64,000 bases of DNA from Anaerolineales bacterium. Lineage in GTDB: Bacteria; Chloroflexota; Anaerolineae; Anaerolineales; Villigracilaceae. How positions within the stretch are numbered: position 1 is the first letter of the stretch; each line of letters opens with the position of its first letter. Under the pieces are notes generated by a model. That model worked only from the letters and a program-made list of their open reading frames with translations, was not told the origin of the DNA and ran no database searches. The translations under genes and the position numbers were made by a program. Positions 43,294 through 53,840 of the stretch are shown here, piece by piece. Where the stretch lies: positions 4,280,714 to 4,344,713 of the forward strand of contig CP129480.1 of assembly GCA_030583885.1 (NCBI GenBank), in the 5' to 3' direction.

Positions 43294-46167
43294 ATGCGTC
43301 CTCCCGCAATAGAAAAGTGCGGTTTCTATGAAACATCCCAAACCGTTGCTCAACTACTCACAAAATATTTCAAGCCTGCCGAGTCCGGCAGGCTGCTCGA
43401 TCCTTGTGCCGGTGAAGGTACAGCAGCTTCCATTCTGGCAAAAGCATTTAACTGCCAGAGTTGGGGCGCGGAACTTTCCCCAGCCCGTGCCGCACTCGCT
43501 GCTGAAAAAATGGACCGCCTGTTCAATACACCCTGGAGTTCCTGCCATCTGACGAGTGAGTCCATCACGCTGTTGTTCCTCAATCCGCCCTATAGCCATG
43601 ATCGTCTGGGTGACCAGAAACGCCTGGAATTGGAGTTTCTGAAATCCACCACACCCAAACTGATTCGCGGTGGGGTCTTAATCTACATCGTCCCGCATCC
43701 GTTGCTTCGTGATCTGGATGTGGCTTCCCACCTGGCTGGGTATTACGAGAACATCCGCATATACCGTTACCCTGACACCGGATTCAATCAGGTCATTGTG
43801 TTGGCGACCAAGCGGGTGAAATACAAGATCCCATCTCATGAGGAAGTCCATCAGGTGCAGGCTTGGGCAGATGTCGAACCGCCCATGTTGGTGGAAGTGG
43901 ATGAACCGTTGTATGAACTACTTCCTGCAATTGACAAAGGATCAGGTGGACAACCCATCCGCTTCTCCCGCCTGGATTGGCAGCCGGAAGAGATCGTGGA
44001 TGCCACTCAGAAACGCGGATTGCATTCTTCAAAGGAATGGTTGGACCTGCTCAATCTTTCGCGCGGCTTGGGTGAATTGAAGCAACCGGTCATGCCGCTC
44101 AAGAAGGGACACATTGCGATGCTGATGGCATCCGGGATGATGGGAACGTTGCGGTTGACCGATGAAGATGGCAAGCCAATGTTGGTAAAGGGACGGGTGG
44201 TGAAGGTTACAGAGAAGGTCGAAGAAAACACAGATAAGAAAGGACATGTGACCTCTGAAATCTTCCGCGACCGTTTCGTTTCCACAGTTGCCATCCTGCG
44301 CCAAAGCGGGATCGAGATCATTGATACCGTTGATCCGCTTTCCAAGTTCATGCATAAGTATGGGGATCAGATTGGCGCGCATATCCTGTCCGCGTACCGG
44401 CCTTTGTACAACTTCGATCCAACATCGGAAGAAACTGCTGTATTGGATACCCTTGGAACGAAGCGCAAGCCGTTGCCCGGACAGGAGAAGGCAGGGCTGT
44501 TGCCGGCACAACGGCATGCGGCAACAGCAATCGCTCGATCAATACGCAAGAATGGTGTGGGGAATATTCAAGGCGAAATGGGACTAGGAAAGACTCTTCT
44601 TGGCACAGCAACTCTCGAATTACTCAATGCCTACCCAGCCATCGTGCTCTGCCCGCCGCATCTTGTTCCAAAGTGGATTCGGGAAATCGAAGAAACAATT
44701 CCTGGCTCGAAGGCGATGGAAATCACCCGCATCGGTCGTAACGCAAATGATCCCGGCGATGTGAATGATGTACGCAGGTTCCTGCAACTTTACAAGAATG
44801 GAGAGCTTGGCAAAAAGCCCGTTGCCGTGATTGCCCATACCTCTGCGAAATATGGCGCGGGCTGGGAGCATGCTGTGATACGCAAGAAGTTTGTGGATGA
44901 TGAAGATGGACGGGTATTTGAAGCTCTCTGCTGCCCGACTTGTGGTTCACCGATACAGATCGATCTACCGGGTGGCTTCGTCAAGGTTTCAACCACGTTT
45001 GATGACTTAGGCGATAAACGACGTTTTTGCGAGGCGGAAATTTCGGGCTATGAACTGGATGATCATAAACGTCTAGTGCGCGATGAGCATGGCAACCCTG
45101 TATGGGGTAAGCGAAAATGTGGAACGCCGCTCTTCCAATTCACAGGTCACCGTTGGGCAATTGCCGATTACATCGCCAAACATGCCAAGGGTGAATTCAA
45201 GTTATTGATCGCCGATGAACTGCACCAGTTCGCTGCGAAAGCCAGTGACCGGGGGGTTGCCTTCCATCAACTTGTTGAAGCCACAAAATATGCATTGACC
45301 CTGACTGGTACCTTCTTTGGAGGAAAGAGTACTTCCATCTTCTGGTTGCTCCATCGCTTGAACGCCGGCGTTCGCAAGGATTTTGCCTTCAATGATGAAA
45401 AACGCTGGGCGCGGTTATATGGTGTGTTGGAGATGACCCGCAAAAGCAAACGCGCCGAAGAAGATGTGGATGAAGATGGTTTTACAGGCAATCGACGGTA
45501 TCAAAATCAGGCAAAGGAAAAGCCTGGCATTTCGCCTGCCATTGTAAACCGCCTGTTGGACACCACGATATTTCTCTCCCTGAAGGATCTTGGGCTGGCG
45601 ATGCCACATTATGCCGAGGAGGTAGTGACGTTGGAGATGACCGACGAACAGAGCAGCCAATATCGTGTGATGGCAAAGAAATTGTATGACCTTGCCATCA
45701 AGAACAGGCGCTATCTCTCGACCTGGCTGCAGTGGACTCTGGCGCGCCCAAACTCTGCCTTCCGCGATGAGGTGGTTGAAGTGGATGAGGTCAATCAGAA
45801 AGGAGAAGTTGTACGCAGGAAACAATTGATGGAACTGCCGGCAGTCGTAAGCCATGAATCCATGCCCAAGGAGTCCTGGCTGGTGGATTTCTGTCGTACT
45901 GAACGTCAGCAAGGGCGTAAGGTGTTGATCTACCTGCGCCAGACAGGAACACGCGATATTCAGGATCGCATTTTGAAAGTCCTACGAGAAGGCGGGGTGC
46001 GTGCGGAAGTATTAACCAGTGGTGTCAACCCACGCAAACGAGAGGAATGGATTGCCAAGCGCGTGGTTGGTCTGGATGCGCTGGTGGTCAATCCACGATT
46101 GGTGGAGACGGGTCTCGACTTGATCGCCTTCTCATCAGTAGTCTTTGGAGAGATCGAGTATTCACTC
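43294..46167 (+). CDS. Adenine methylase-SNF2-type helicase fusion, 5' exon
   Basis: The start at 43294 has AAAGGAGATTTGAT upstream; the ATG at 43249 lies in the terminator hairpin and is rejected. The N-terminal about 230 residues form a methyltransferase-type domain with LLDPCAGEGTAASIL and the catalytic NPPYS. A DEAD/SNF2-like helicase follows, with Walker A GEMGLGKT and an ADELHQFAAK box, plus a Cys-rich insert. The exon ends at ...EYSL, in front of helicase motif VI. Joined to 48619-49065 it gives about 1121 residues. It may process or methylate element DNA on entry. Confidence 0.85.
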
Positions 46168-46701
46168 GTGCGCCGCATGATGGCATGAATGATTGTACGT
46201 GACGTACCACAGGTTGAGGAAAGAACCTGTGAGGTCATCCGGTTAACCGAAAAGGGAAACCCGAACGGGAAAATAGCACGCCGGAAAAGGGATGAACTGG
46301 GAAACCGTTTACCAGATGTGTCGTCCCAAGACCTGAATGATATGGGCAAAACTAAACTGTTTGAAGTCCAGTGGTAAGTTGGAGACTATTCCTCCCTTGA
46401 CACAACGGTTGAGGTCAAGCCCCGACAGCAGCATCTTGTAGAAGCTGAGAGTTGCGAAGTCCTCCTGTCGGGAACGATGGTCAGTGAGACCTATCAAACC
46501 ACGAAAAGACACCCTACGTCATTCTGATAACGTCATTCATGACTGTACTGCGGGATCGCCTGCGGGGCGCGAGCCCTATGGCGACGGAAACTCCATAGTA
46601 GTCGGTGGTGTAACGACCACCCAGGGAGGTCGGGAAAGCCGACCGCAGGGCGAAGGGAGTTAGGAACTATCGCTTGTAAAAAGAAAATGGAGGTATGCGC
46701 A

Positions 46702-48519
46702 ATGCAGAAAGCCGAACAAATTCTACAAGCAGTGCAAAAGATGGGTGAAAAACGTATTCCCCTGACGCGGGTCTATCGAAGTCTGTTCAGTGAGGACTTG
46801 TTTCTCGCTGCCTATGACAAGATAGCCCGCAATCGTGGCGCTTTGACTTCGGGAAGCGATAGCGAGACAGTGGATGGAATGAGCCGTGAAAGAATACAGC
46901 GCATTATCGTACAACTGCGTTGTGAACAGTTCAACTTTCGTCCTGCCAGACGCATTCAAATCCCCAAGAAAAGCGGAGGGACACGCCCGCTTGGTATTCC
47001 GAACTTCACGGACAAACTGGTGCAGGAAGTTCTGCGGATGGTGCTGGAAGCCTACTATGAACCCCGATTTCGGGACAGTTCACATGGCTTTCGCCCCGGA
47101 CGCGGATGTCATACGGCACTGGCAAATCTGCAATACAAGTTCAAAGGCGCGGCATGGTTCATCGAAGGCGACATTCGCGGATGTTTCGATAACATCGACC
47201 ATGAAGTCCTGATGGCAATTCTCGCAAGAGACATTCAGGATGGAAGATTACTCAACCTCCTGCGGATGGGACTGAAGGCAGGCTATTTGGAAAACTGGCA
47301 GTACAACCGCACGTACAGCGGTACTCCACAGGGCGGTATTCTCAGCCCGCTGCTGGCAAACATCTACCTGCACGAACTGGATGCTTACATCGAAGATGTG
47401 CTTATCCCGCAGTACACACGCGGGAAGAAACGCGCTGACAATCGCGAGTACGGTAACTTAGCGTATGCCATCAAGTGTGCGCGAAATGCAGGCGATCAAA
47501 AGCGGGTTCAGGAACTTGAACTCCAACGCCGCAAACTCCCGTCTCAGGATGTGCATGACCCGAACTTCCGAAGGCTGAAATACATTCGTTATGCAGATGA
47601 CTTCATTCTCAGTTTCATTGGGACGAAGTCCGAAGCAGAGGAAATAAAATCAGCCATCAGCGTGTTCTTGAAAGAAAAGCTGCATCTTGAAATGAGCGCA
47701 TCCAAAACCCTCATCACACACTCGCGCACCGAACACGCGCGATTTCTCGGGTACGACATCAGCGTGTACCACGCAGACGACAAAATCTCACCCCGAAGCG
47801 GGACACTCACCAAAACCCGAAGTGTAAACGGATGTATCAGGTTGGGCATCCCTTATGGCAAGGTTGACGAGCTGGCAAAACGCTATATGCGCGGCAGAAA
47901 GCCCATTCACGAAGCTGGATTACTGGCGTTCTCGGACGCTCAAATCATCGATGTCTACCAGCAGCGTTTTCGTGGTGTGGCTGAGTACTATAAATTCGCT
48001 ACCGACAGGAAGGCGTTACGCAAGCTCAAGTACGTCATGGAAGTTTCATTGACAAAGACACTGGCAAACAAATTCAAGTCCACTGTTGCCCGTATGTACC
48101 AAAGATACGGCGGAAAACGCACCGTGCAAGGATTTACCTACAAGGTTCTGGTTGTGGAAGTGCCAACCAAAAACGGAACACGGTATATCTACTGGGGCGG
48201 TATTTCCTTGAAAGTAGTCAAGCCCGGCACAGAAATTCTTGACGACAACAATGGACGGCGAAATGTTGCATTCAGTTCACGTACTGACCTTGTTCAAAGG
48301 CTGCAAGCCAACGAATGTGAAATCTGCGGCTCACAGGAAAATTGTGAAGTGCATCATGTTCGGAAACTGGCTGACCTGAAAAGCCGTTGGCGCGGACGGA
48401 AGGAGAAACCCACCTGGGTGACGACGATGATTGCGATGCAAAGAAAAACGCTGGTGGTGTGTGCGAAGTGCCATGTAGCAATACATACAGGGAAACCGTT
48501 ACCCGCTCGAAGCACTTAA
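46702..48519 (+). CDS. ltrA: Group II intron reverse transcriptase/maturase with HNH endonuclease
   Basis: A 605-residue intron-encoded protein. RT motifs include SGGTRPLGIPNFTDKLVQEVL, GTPQGGILSPLLANIYL and YADDF. A roughly 60-residue insert (KKRADNREYGNLAYAIK...) precedes the YADD block. Domain X and a C-terminal HNH (CEICGS...CEVHHVRKL...CAKCHVAIH) follow. The ATG at 46702 has GGAGGT 9 bases upstream; the ATG at 46687 is the alternative. It looks intact. Confidence 0.92.
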   Translation: MQKAEQILQAVQKMGEKRIPLTRVYRSLFSEDLFLAAYDKIARNRGALTSGSDSETVDGMSRERIQRIIVQLRCEQFNFRPARRIQIPKKSGGTRPLGIPNFTDKLVQEVLRMVLEAYYEPRFRDSSHGFRPGRGCHTALANLQYKFKGAAWFIEGDIRGCFDNIDHEVLMAILARDIQDGRLLNLLRMGLKAGYLENWQYNRTYSGTPQGGILSPLLANIYLHELDAYIEDVLIPQYTRGKKRADNREYGNLAYAIKCARNAGDQKRVQELELQRRKLPSQDVHDPNFRRLKYIRYADDFILSFIGTKSEAEEIKSAISVFLKEKLHLEMSASKTLITHSRTEHARFLGYDISVYHADDKISPRSGTLTKTRSVNGCIRLGIPYGKVDELAKRYMRGRKPIHEAGLLAFSDAQIIDVYQQRFRGVAEYYKFATDRKALRKLKYVMEVSLTKTLANKFKSTVARMYQRYGGKRTVQGFTYKVLVVEVPTKNGTRYIYWGGISLKVVKPGTEILDDNNGRRNVAFSSRTDLVQRLQANECEICGSQENCEVHHVRKLADLKSRWRGRKEKPTWVTTMIAMQRKTLVVCAKCHVAIHTGKPLPARST

Positions 48520-48528
48520 GTTCTGGAG

Positions 48529-48560
48529 AGCCGGATGATACGAAAGTATCAAGTCCGGTT
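48529..48560 (+). ncRNA. Group II intron 2 domain V
   Basis: The same architecture as in intron 1: a CCGGA/TCCGG lower helix, an AG bulge, a TGATAC/GTATCA upper helix and a GAAA loop. Confidence 0.9.
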
Positions 48561-48618
48561 CGGAGAGGGGTCTGTGGAAAAGTGTCCGCAAGGATAACTC
48601 GCCACATTCCTACTCTAC

Positions 48619-49065
48619 TATACGTTATGGCAGGCTGTGCGCAGGGTGTGGCGGCTTGGACAAACCAAACCGGTGAAGGCAATCTTCTCGGTCTACGGCG
48701 AAGCGATGGAGGCAAGAGCACTGGCATTGATGGGCCAGAAAATGAAGGCAGCGCAACTCCTTTATGGGGACGAGGTCGGGGGCGCTATCGTTCCGGAAGA
48801 AGACGGCGACATCCTCATGAAGTTGGCACGTGAAGCCTTGGAGTCGGCTGATCTTCCAGATCTGCAATCGCTGTTTGCCGATGAAGTAGTGGTTTCCAAT
48901 TCGCCAATGGGTTGCCCGACAGTTCCAAGTGCGCCGTTACCCGTTCCAGAAATACCTAAGACGGTTTCCTGGTCTGACTGGATGACCAACAAAGGTGTGG
49001 TGGGGAGGGCGGCAAGTCGAGTGCGTTCCAGGCAGGTGACACAAAATCAAGTGTCCCTTTTCTAA
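48619..49065 (+). CDS. Methylase-helicase fusion, 3' exon
   Basis: Continues the helicase frame with YTLWQAVRRVWRLGQTKPV (motif VI, with the arginine-finger region), then a helical C-terminal tail ending NQVSLF. Without splicing the helicase lacks motif VI and should be inactive. An in-frame ATG at 48637 is not a real start. Confidence 0.88.
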   Translation, partial: YTLWQAVRRVWRLGQTKPVKAIFSVYGEAMEARALALMGQKMKAAQLLYGDEVGGAIVPEEDGDILMKLAREALESADLPDLQSLFADEVVVSNSPMGCPTVPSAPLPVPEIPKTVSWSDWMTNKGVVGRAASRVRSRQVTQNQVSLF

Positions 49066-49166
49066 GCCCTGCATTCTACAGTCGCAATAAGATATGGAGA
49101 ATGCAGGGAAACGACAGCAGTCCGGGTGGGCAGCCCGGACTGCGCTATCCTATGATGGAGGTCAAG

Positions 49167-49595
49167 ATGGAAAAACAACCAAGATGCAAAAAATGTGGTC
49201 GGCGGTTGAAATCTCCCCTGAGCATTGCTATCGGCATGGGTCCCAAGTGTGCAGGGATTAGGTCCACATCTGGGAGAAGTGTTCGCGTCCAGAGCAAACC
49301 AAGTTCTCGCACAGCTTATCCTGATAAGACGCTAGTCCAGGTGCAGTCACCCTTCTTCACGGGTGAACTGCCAAAGAAGGGATTGAGCAAGAGAGAGTTG
49401 TTCCGCAGACGCAGAGAGGAACGCCGACGCTTGTTCGAGACCAGATTGCCATTCCAATGCGGATTGGTGATGCCGGCGAGGAAGCCGCTGGTATACACAC
49501 CACTGGAAGATGGCTCATGGCGGGAAGACTATAGTGGAAGGGTGATCTCGCATGAAAGGTTGCAACAATACTTGGTGAGGTATAGGTTTATATAG
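49167..49595 (+). CDS. Small zinc-finger protein (DUF6011-like)
   Basis: A 142-residue protein. The start at 49167 follows GGAGG with 5 bases spacing. The N-terminal CKKCGRRLKSPLS...GPKC is a treble-clef-like zinc knuckle of the type I know as DUF6011. The remainder is strongly basic (RRRREERRRLF), suggesting nucleic-acid binding. It is the last gene of the plus-strand operon. Confidence 0.7.
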   Translation: MEKQPRCKKCGRRLKSPLSIAIGMGPKCAGIRSTSGRSVRVQSKPSSRTAYPDKTLVQVQSPFFTGELPKKGLSKRELFRRRREERRRLFETRLPFQCGLVMPARKPLVYTPLEDGSWREDYSGRVISHERLQQYLVRYRFI

Positions 49596-49604
49596 ACAGT
49601 TTGC

Positions 49605-49636
49605 CCCTGATTTGTTGAAAATCAGGGGTTTTTTGT
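49605..49636 (+). terminator. Terminator at end of plus-strand operon
   Basis: A 9- to 10-bp stem (CCCCTGATT with AATCAGGGG) followed by seven T and TTTT nearby. Confidence 0.92.
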
Positions 49637-49861
49637 TTTAACGTGCAGCCGGTAAATGGGGAAAAATATGATGCCTAATGAAAGTGACGCAACGGGGTAT
49701 AGTGTTTTGGATGGTGTATATAGCTCAAGAAATAAATATTGTCAGAATAGTTCGACAAAGAAAGACGATGCGCACCAATACACTACCGAAACCTCCCTGT
49801 AAAAAGATTTAACAAGCCATCGATTGGAGATTGATTACTATTGTTATGATTTGCCTACAGT
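49637..49861. other. Junction region without firm genes
   Basis: About 225 bases between the end of the element operon and the convergent defence island. A 44-codon ORF (49668-49802) is present but its coding status is doubtful. GC drops here, marking a compositional border. No attachment-site repeat was recognised. Confidence 0.4.
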
Positions 49862-52282
49862 CTAGGAAATCACATTTTTCCGAGTCCACTCTTCATAGAG
49901 TTGAGCAGCCAGTGGGATATGAGATTTCATATATAAATAATCCTCACATTTTTTTGAAACAGACTCGCGTCCCCAATTTGCGTTACGTTGATCACTTAGA
50001 TGTGCCCCACACCACTTGATAGCTGCCGTTTGCGCGGTTTCATTCTGAATTTGACTTAGGGCACACATCGCAAGATAATCAATCGGAGTTCCCTGTTCAG
50101 AGGGGAAAGCTTCATATTTTTCTGTTTCATCGCTTTCAAGTTTTTTTATTAGCGACTGGACGGCAGCTGATGAACCGATGCTGCCAAGAGCGGAGACAGC
50201 TTTAGAAACGATAAAAACATTGTCAGAATAGAGCTTGCCAATCAACACAGGTACTGCTTCTGTCGATTTGATTGCACCCAACGCCTGGATCACTGCCATT
50301 TGTATTTCGTCATTTGCATTTGTCAGCAACGCGATAAACATATCATTTGCTTCGCTACACTGGATTTCCGCTAACGCGTTTATCATCACGATCTTGAAAT
50401 GCTTGTTAGACGAGTTGGTAAATGCATCCAATAGAGACTTTTTCGTAGAACTGTTCTCTCTATGCTGCCTCAGTAAGGAATAAAATCTGAAAGGTGCATC
50501 GCCCCAGTTTGGTGTGCGCAGTGGTTTGGCGTTTTGATGCGAGAATTTGCGCACGCCATAACGAAATAGATTTATCAGTACAGGAACGATAGCTGGACCT
50601 GCAATCTGTGCATGCGACCAGAGTGTTTTACCGTCATCATGATCATGCTGAAAAAGCAGGGTGTCTCGCCACAGGGCATTGATCGTAGGTTCGCGGAATT
50701 GGAAAGCTGCTACCATCATGGCTATCAGCCTAATATCCCGATCGTTAACTTTCAAGAGGGACATCAATATGGGCAAGGCACGTTGATCTCCAATTTCACC
50801 AAGTGCCAATATGATATAGCGTTTCGAAGTTTGTGCGGTATCTAATTTCTTGATTAGAAGCTCGACCGCATTAGTGCCAAATTCCGCAATAATCTTTACC
50901 AGATCGAGATTCACATTTTCAACATAGTTCTTTTCAATTGTTTCAAGTATCTCATCTATGCAAGATGGATCATCGCGGAGTTCGCGAAGGAGTTTGGCAG
51001 AATCCGCACTGCGTTCCTCACCTCCAGAATGGACATCCAGCATATTGGCGATAAGCCGGTTGTATGTGGCGAACCTGATCTCCTCCGATATATTGTCAAT
51101 ACCGCTTACGATGCATTGTGCTGCAAGGTATGGATCAACAAGAATCAATTTCTCAATATAAACAGACGGGTTTGGAATTAGACCACACAAGGTTGTGGAG
51201 ATGGAATCCTTGCCGGGGTCCAGCCGATTCCAGTAGCTGGAGTGCCAACCAGTTTTTGATCCTTCGATGATCGTATCCACCGGATATCTCGAATTGTTCA
51301 ATGCTGCAAAATAGTCAGACCAGACACCTGGTGTGAAACGGAATGCCTTGCCGTCACGCTTGATAATGTGTGCTTGTTCTGCTAGCCGCAGGACAGACTC
51401 TGCCCGGTTTCGGCGAATTTTCAGGAGCTTTTCAATCCTGTTGGATATCCAGTAAGGTGTGCTTATAATGTAATAAAGAATAGTAATTGGCAGGAGAACG
51501 AACCAGCGCAAGAAACTTGGAACTCTTTGTGCGCGATCAGATACATCAGCAAGTCGCGAGTAAAGCTTTAATTGAGACTTTCCCCACCAACCCAACGGTT
51601 TACCCCACATGGTTTTTGTTCCCAAGATATCCAGCATTTCGGAGTAAGCAGCTTCCTCGCCATGTATTTCGCGATAAAAGGATTGAGCGGGATATTCCTT
51701 TGACGGGTAATGGCTGCTCGCAAGCTGGGCAAATGCGAATTGGATCTGTTGCAAGTCAATCCAATTCTTATTTCCTAGTTTCTCCTGTGTCCACTGCACA
51801 TTGATCAGTTTCTCTAATAGAGTTCCAATATTGCGAGGCAGTTGATCATTAGATTTCTCAAACACCTCGATAAGACCGTCGAACGAGAAGGGATCAGATA
51901 CCAATTCGTTAAGCGAACTGGCATTTCTTCGATTAGAATGAATCTGTTCCCAGAATCGCAAACAACGTTCGTTTCCCAGCATCTCCCTCGCAAATTCATT
52001 CGCTTGTTCGCTTTCCAGACGAACGAGCGATTTGCGCATTTCCTTTCTCGCTAACTCTTTTTGACTTGGGCCTGGAGGATCAGGAAATAGCAGTTCGCTG
52101 ACATATTTTCCTGCATCCAGGGCACCTCGAAGTGCAGTGAATAGACCAAGCACATAAAGAAAAATCGCCAAAATATGATTTGAGCCTTCGGGTAGGAATG
52201 CTATGTAATACCGATTAATACCCCAGATGATGAAGGTGGTAACAACAATGAGCAGGAGGATGTTGCGAAGCCGCTTTGACAT
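49862..52282 (-). CDS. Membrane HEAT-repeat protein (cassette gene 4)
   Basis: An 806-residue protein. Two membrane helices at the N-terminus (about residues 4-22 and 32-52) and possibly a further helix around 255-275 are followed by a long cytoplasmic array of HEAT-like repeats. Clear units include ALGEIGDQRALPILMSLL and ALGSIGSSAAVQSLIKKL. The start at 52282 has AGGAAATTGACC upstream. HEAT arrays are protein scaffolds. Its linkage to an AAA+ ATPase and a nuclease suggests a membrane-bound sensor or effector of a defence system, which is inference. Confidence 0.8.
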   Translation of the reverse strand: MSKRLRNILLLIVVTTFIIWGINRYYIAFLPEGSNHILAIFLYVLGLFTALRGALDAGKYVSELLFPDPPGPSQKELARKEMRKSLVRLESEQANEFAREMLGNERCLRFWEQIHSNRRNASSLNELVSDPFSFDGLIEVFEKSNDQLPRNIGTLLEKLINVQWTQEKLGNKNWIDLQQIQFAFAQLASSHYPSKEYPAQSFYREIHGEEAAYSEMLDILGTKTMWGKPLGWWGKSQLKLYSRLADVSDRAQRVPSFLRWFVLLPITILYYIISTPYWISNRIEKLLKIRRNRAESVLRLAEQAHIIKRDGKAFRFTPGVWSDYFAALNNSRYPVDTIIEGSKTGWHSSYWNRLDPGKDSISTTLCGLIPNPSVYIEKLILVDPYLAAQCIVSGIDNISEEIRFATYNRLIANMLDVHSGGEERSADSAKLLRELRDDPSCIDEILETIEKNYVENVNLDLVKIIAEFGTNAVELLIKKLDTAQTSKRYIILALGEIGDQRALPILMSLLKVNDRDIRLIAMMVAAFQFREPTINALWRDTLLFQHDHDDGKTLWSHAQIAGPAIVPVLINLFRYGVRKFSHQNAKPLRTPNWGDAPFRFYSLLRQHRENSSTKKSLLDAFTNSSNKHFKIVMINALAEIQCSEANDMFIALLTNANDEIQMAVIQALGAIKSTEAVPVLIGKLYSDNVFIVSKAVSALGSIGSSAAVQSLIKKLESDETEKYEAFPSEQGTPIDYLAMCALSQIQNETAQTAAIKWCGAHLSDQRNANWGRESVSKKCEDYLYMKSHIPLAAQLYEEWTRKNVIS

Positions 52283-52292
52283 GGTCAATTTC

Positions 52293-53753
52293 CTATCTGA
52301 CTTTTGATGCAGATATCTTGTTTTCCTTACTGGCATCTATAAGTATTATGTTGGGGGCACTTTTGATTCGTAGTTTTCTCAAAATATCGTAGACTTTACT
52401 TTTCTCTTTTTCGTTGAAATAGAGAATGACCTTTATAGCATTCTTCGTATTATTTGCTCTTTTATAAATCTCTACCTGGTTTTTGAGATTAGCCTCAAGT
52501 TTGGTATTCCTTGCAAGTTTAAATTCCACGACAGTCGTATCTTTGCTGCCTTTAGAAACTTTATAGTCAACAGGTCCGCGTCCGTTATTTACTTCGCGAT
52601 TTACATCCAAATCAGTGGCGAACCAGGTCAATCTGTATAAGATTTGCAGATCGTTTTCGTTCTCAATCGGTTTGCCTTCGTGATACAAATATTTGTAACC
52701 ATCCTTGTTCTCAATCACATCTTTCAGGAATTTGACTCTTTGCAGTGACTCTTCGTAGGTTCTGCCCTTACTATTGTAAAAACCTGACTTTTTCAGCAGG
52801 TCTTCAGAAAGCGCTTGTATTTGCTGGATGTATTGAAACTCTGCTTCCTTCACTTTATAAGTGCTACTAGTATTTGCGCTGTCTCCGTTTTGCTCTTTAT
52901 ATCGAATATAGTAATCTAATAGCTGAGGAAAGTTGTTAACAGTCTGAAGTTTTGCCTTATTGATATCTTTTTTTGTTGGATCTTCTGGGAGCAAGGACTT
53001 GAAATAATTATCGATTTGTGCTCGGAGCTGGGCATTAGGGATAGCTTCTGGTATATCCTCAAAGTCGTCAAATAGATCCTCCTTGTTTATCCACAGATCA
53101 TGACGGGTTAATAGATTCTTAGGTGTCAGAATCACATAATCATTATTTATGTAGGGCAGGGTGAATGTTCTTCGCTCCCATGATTCTGTGTTGTAATTGA
53201 AGACTACTTTGTTGACTGCAATCCTTTTTTTATACTTTCGTGGAAGGTATTTAACTGCAAACTCTTGTGTATATTGCAGGAGAAAGTTCTTAATAAGGTT
53301 CGTGGTGAAGTCACTAATTTTGTCGCGCCCAACTCCTCCCTTGATGAGACATAATTTTTCAAGATGACTTCCCTTGGTGATCTTCTCGTTTCCAAAACCT
53401 GAAAATATCTTGTTTAGGTTGGCGTGTAATGAATAAGCAAAGTCATCTCTTAACCCGGCCCCCTTATTACCCGAAACTGAAAAACCGAGCCAATTTTGCT
53501 TTACTTCAGGGAAAAAATACCATGCTTGCAACAATCCGTCATCCAAGTTGATGTCTGTTGATTTGTCACGTAGAAATCTCACATACTTAATGATCTGATT
53601 ATGAAGCTCTTTATACTTAGGCTTTCGACTGTGAAAAAGCAGGAAGGGATCTATGAACAGGGGTAAATCATTAATAAGCGATATGTTGAAAGCACCATAT
53701 TTTTCCAGCACTTTAGGCGAAATTTCGAAATAATCAGAAAAATAGATTTTCAT
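52293..53753 (-). CDS. PD-(D/E)XK nuclease-like protein (cassette gene 3)
   Basis: A 486-residue protein. The C-terminal domain has Asp396 (GPVD), Glu410-x-Lys412 (VVEFKLA) and a QxxxY motif (Gln426-Tyr430), the pattern of RecB/Cas4-like restriction-endonuclease folds. The N-terminal about 250 residues (KYGAFNISLINDLPLFIDPF..., KGGVGRDKISDFTTN) are conserved-looking but unnamed. It ends 10 bases before the HEAT gene. It probably cleaves DNA as the effector of the cassette. Confidence 0.78.
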   Translation of the reverse strand: MKIYFSDYFEISPKVLEKYGAFNISLINDLPLFIDPFLLFHSRKPKYKELHNQIIKYVRFLRDKSTDINLDDGLLQAWYFFPEVKQNWLGFSVSGNKGAGLRDDFAYSLHANLNKIFSGFGNEKITKGSHLEKLCLIKGGVGRDKISDFTTNLIKNFLLQYTQEFAVKYLPRKYKKRIAVNKVVFNYNTESWERRTFTLPYINNDYVILTPKNLLTRHDLWINKEDLFDDFEDIPEAIPNAQLRAQIDNYFKSLLPEDPTKKDINKAKLQTVNNFPQLLDYYIRYKEQNGDSANTSSTYKVKEAEFQYIQQIQALSEDLLKKSGFYNSKGRTYEESLQRVKFLKDVIENKDGYKYLYHEGKPIENENDLQILYRLTWFATDLDVNREVNNGRGPVDYKVSKGSKDTTVVEFKLARNTKLEANLKNQVEIYKRANNTKNAIKVILYFNEKEKSKVYDILRKLRIKSAPNIILIDASKENKISASKVR

Positions 53754-53840
53754 TTCATTCCCTGCTGCAATTTCCTGTGTTTCATGAAGTATATGATAGA
53801 CCTGTTCTCTGCATCTAGTATTCTCTGAGGTATGCGTGCC

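Larger units (their letters stand above)
46168..48618 (+). mobile_element. Group II intron 2 (in helicase gene)
   Basis: A 2451-base intron with 5' GTGCG and 3' CTCTAC. Splicing restores ...EYSL + YTLWQAVRRVWRLGQTKPV, a textbook helicase motif VI. It contains an RT-HNH gene and a canonical domain V (48529-48560). Bases 46168-46701 hold no other gene and should be ribozyme domains I-IV. It shares its termini and domain V with intron 1, but the rest of the RNA and the protein differ, so it is a separate lineage. Confidence 0.92.

Noticed and set aside
48637..49065. Independent 142-aa protein
   Set aside because: It is the 3' exon of the helicase; the upstream codons from 48619 complete motif VI.
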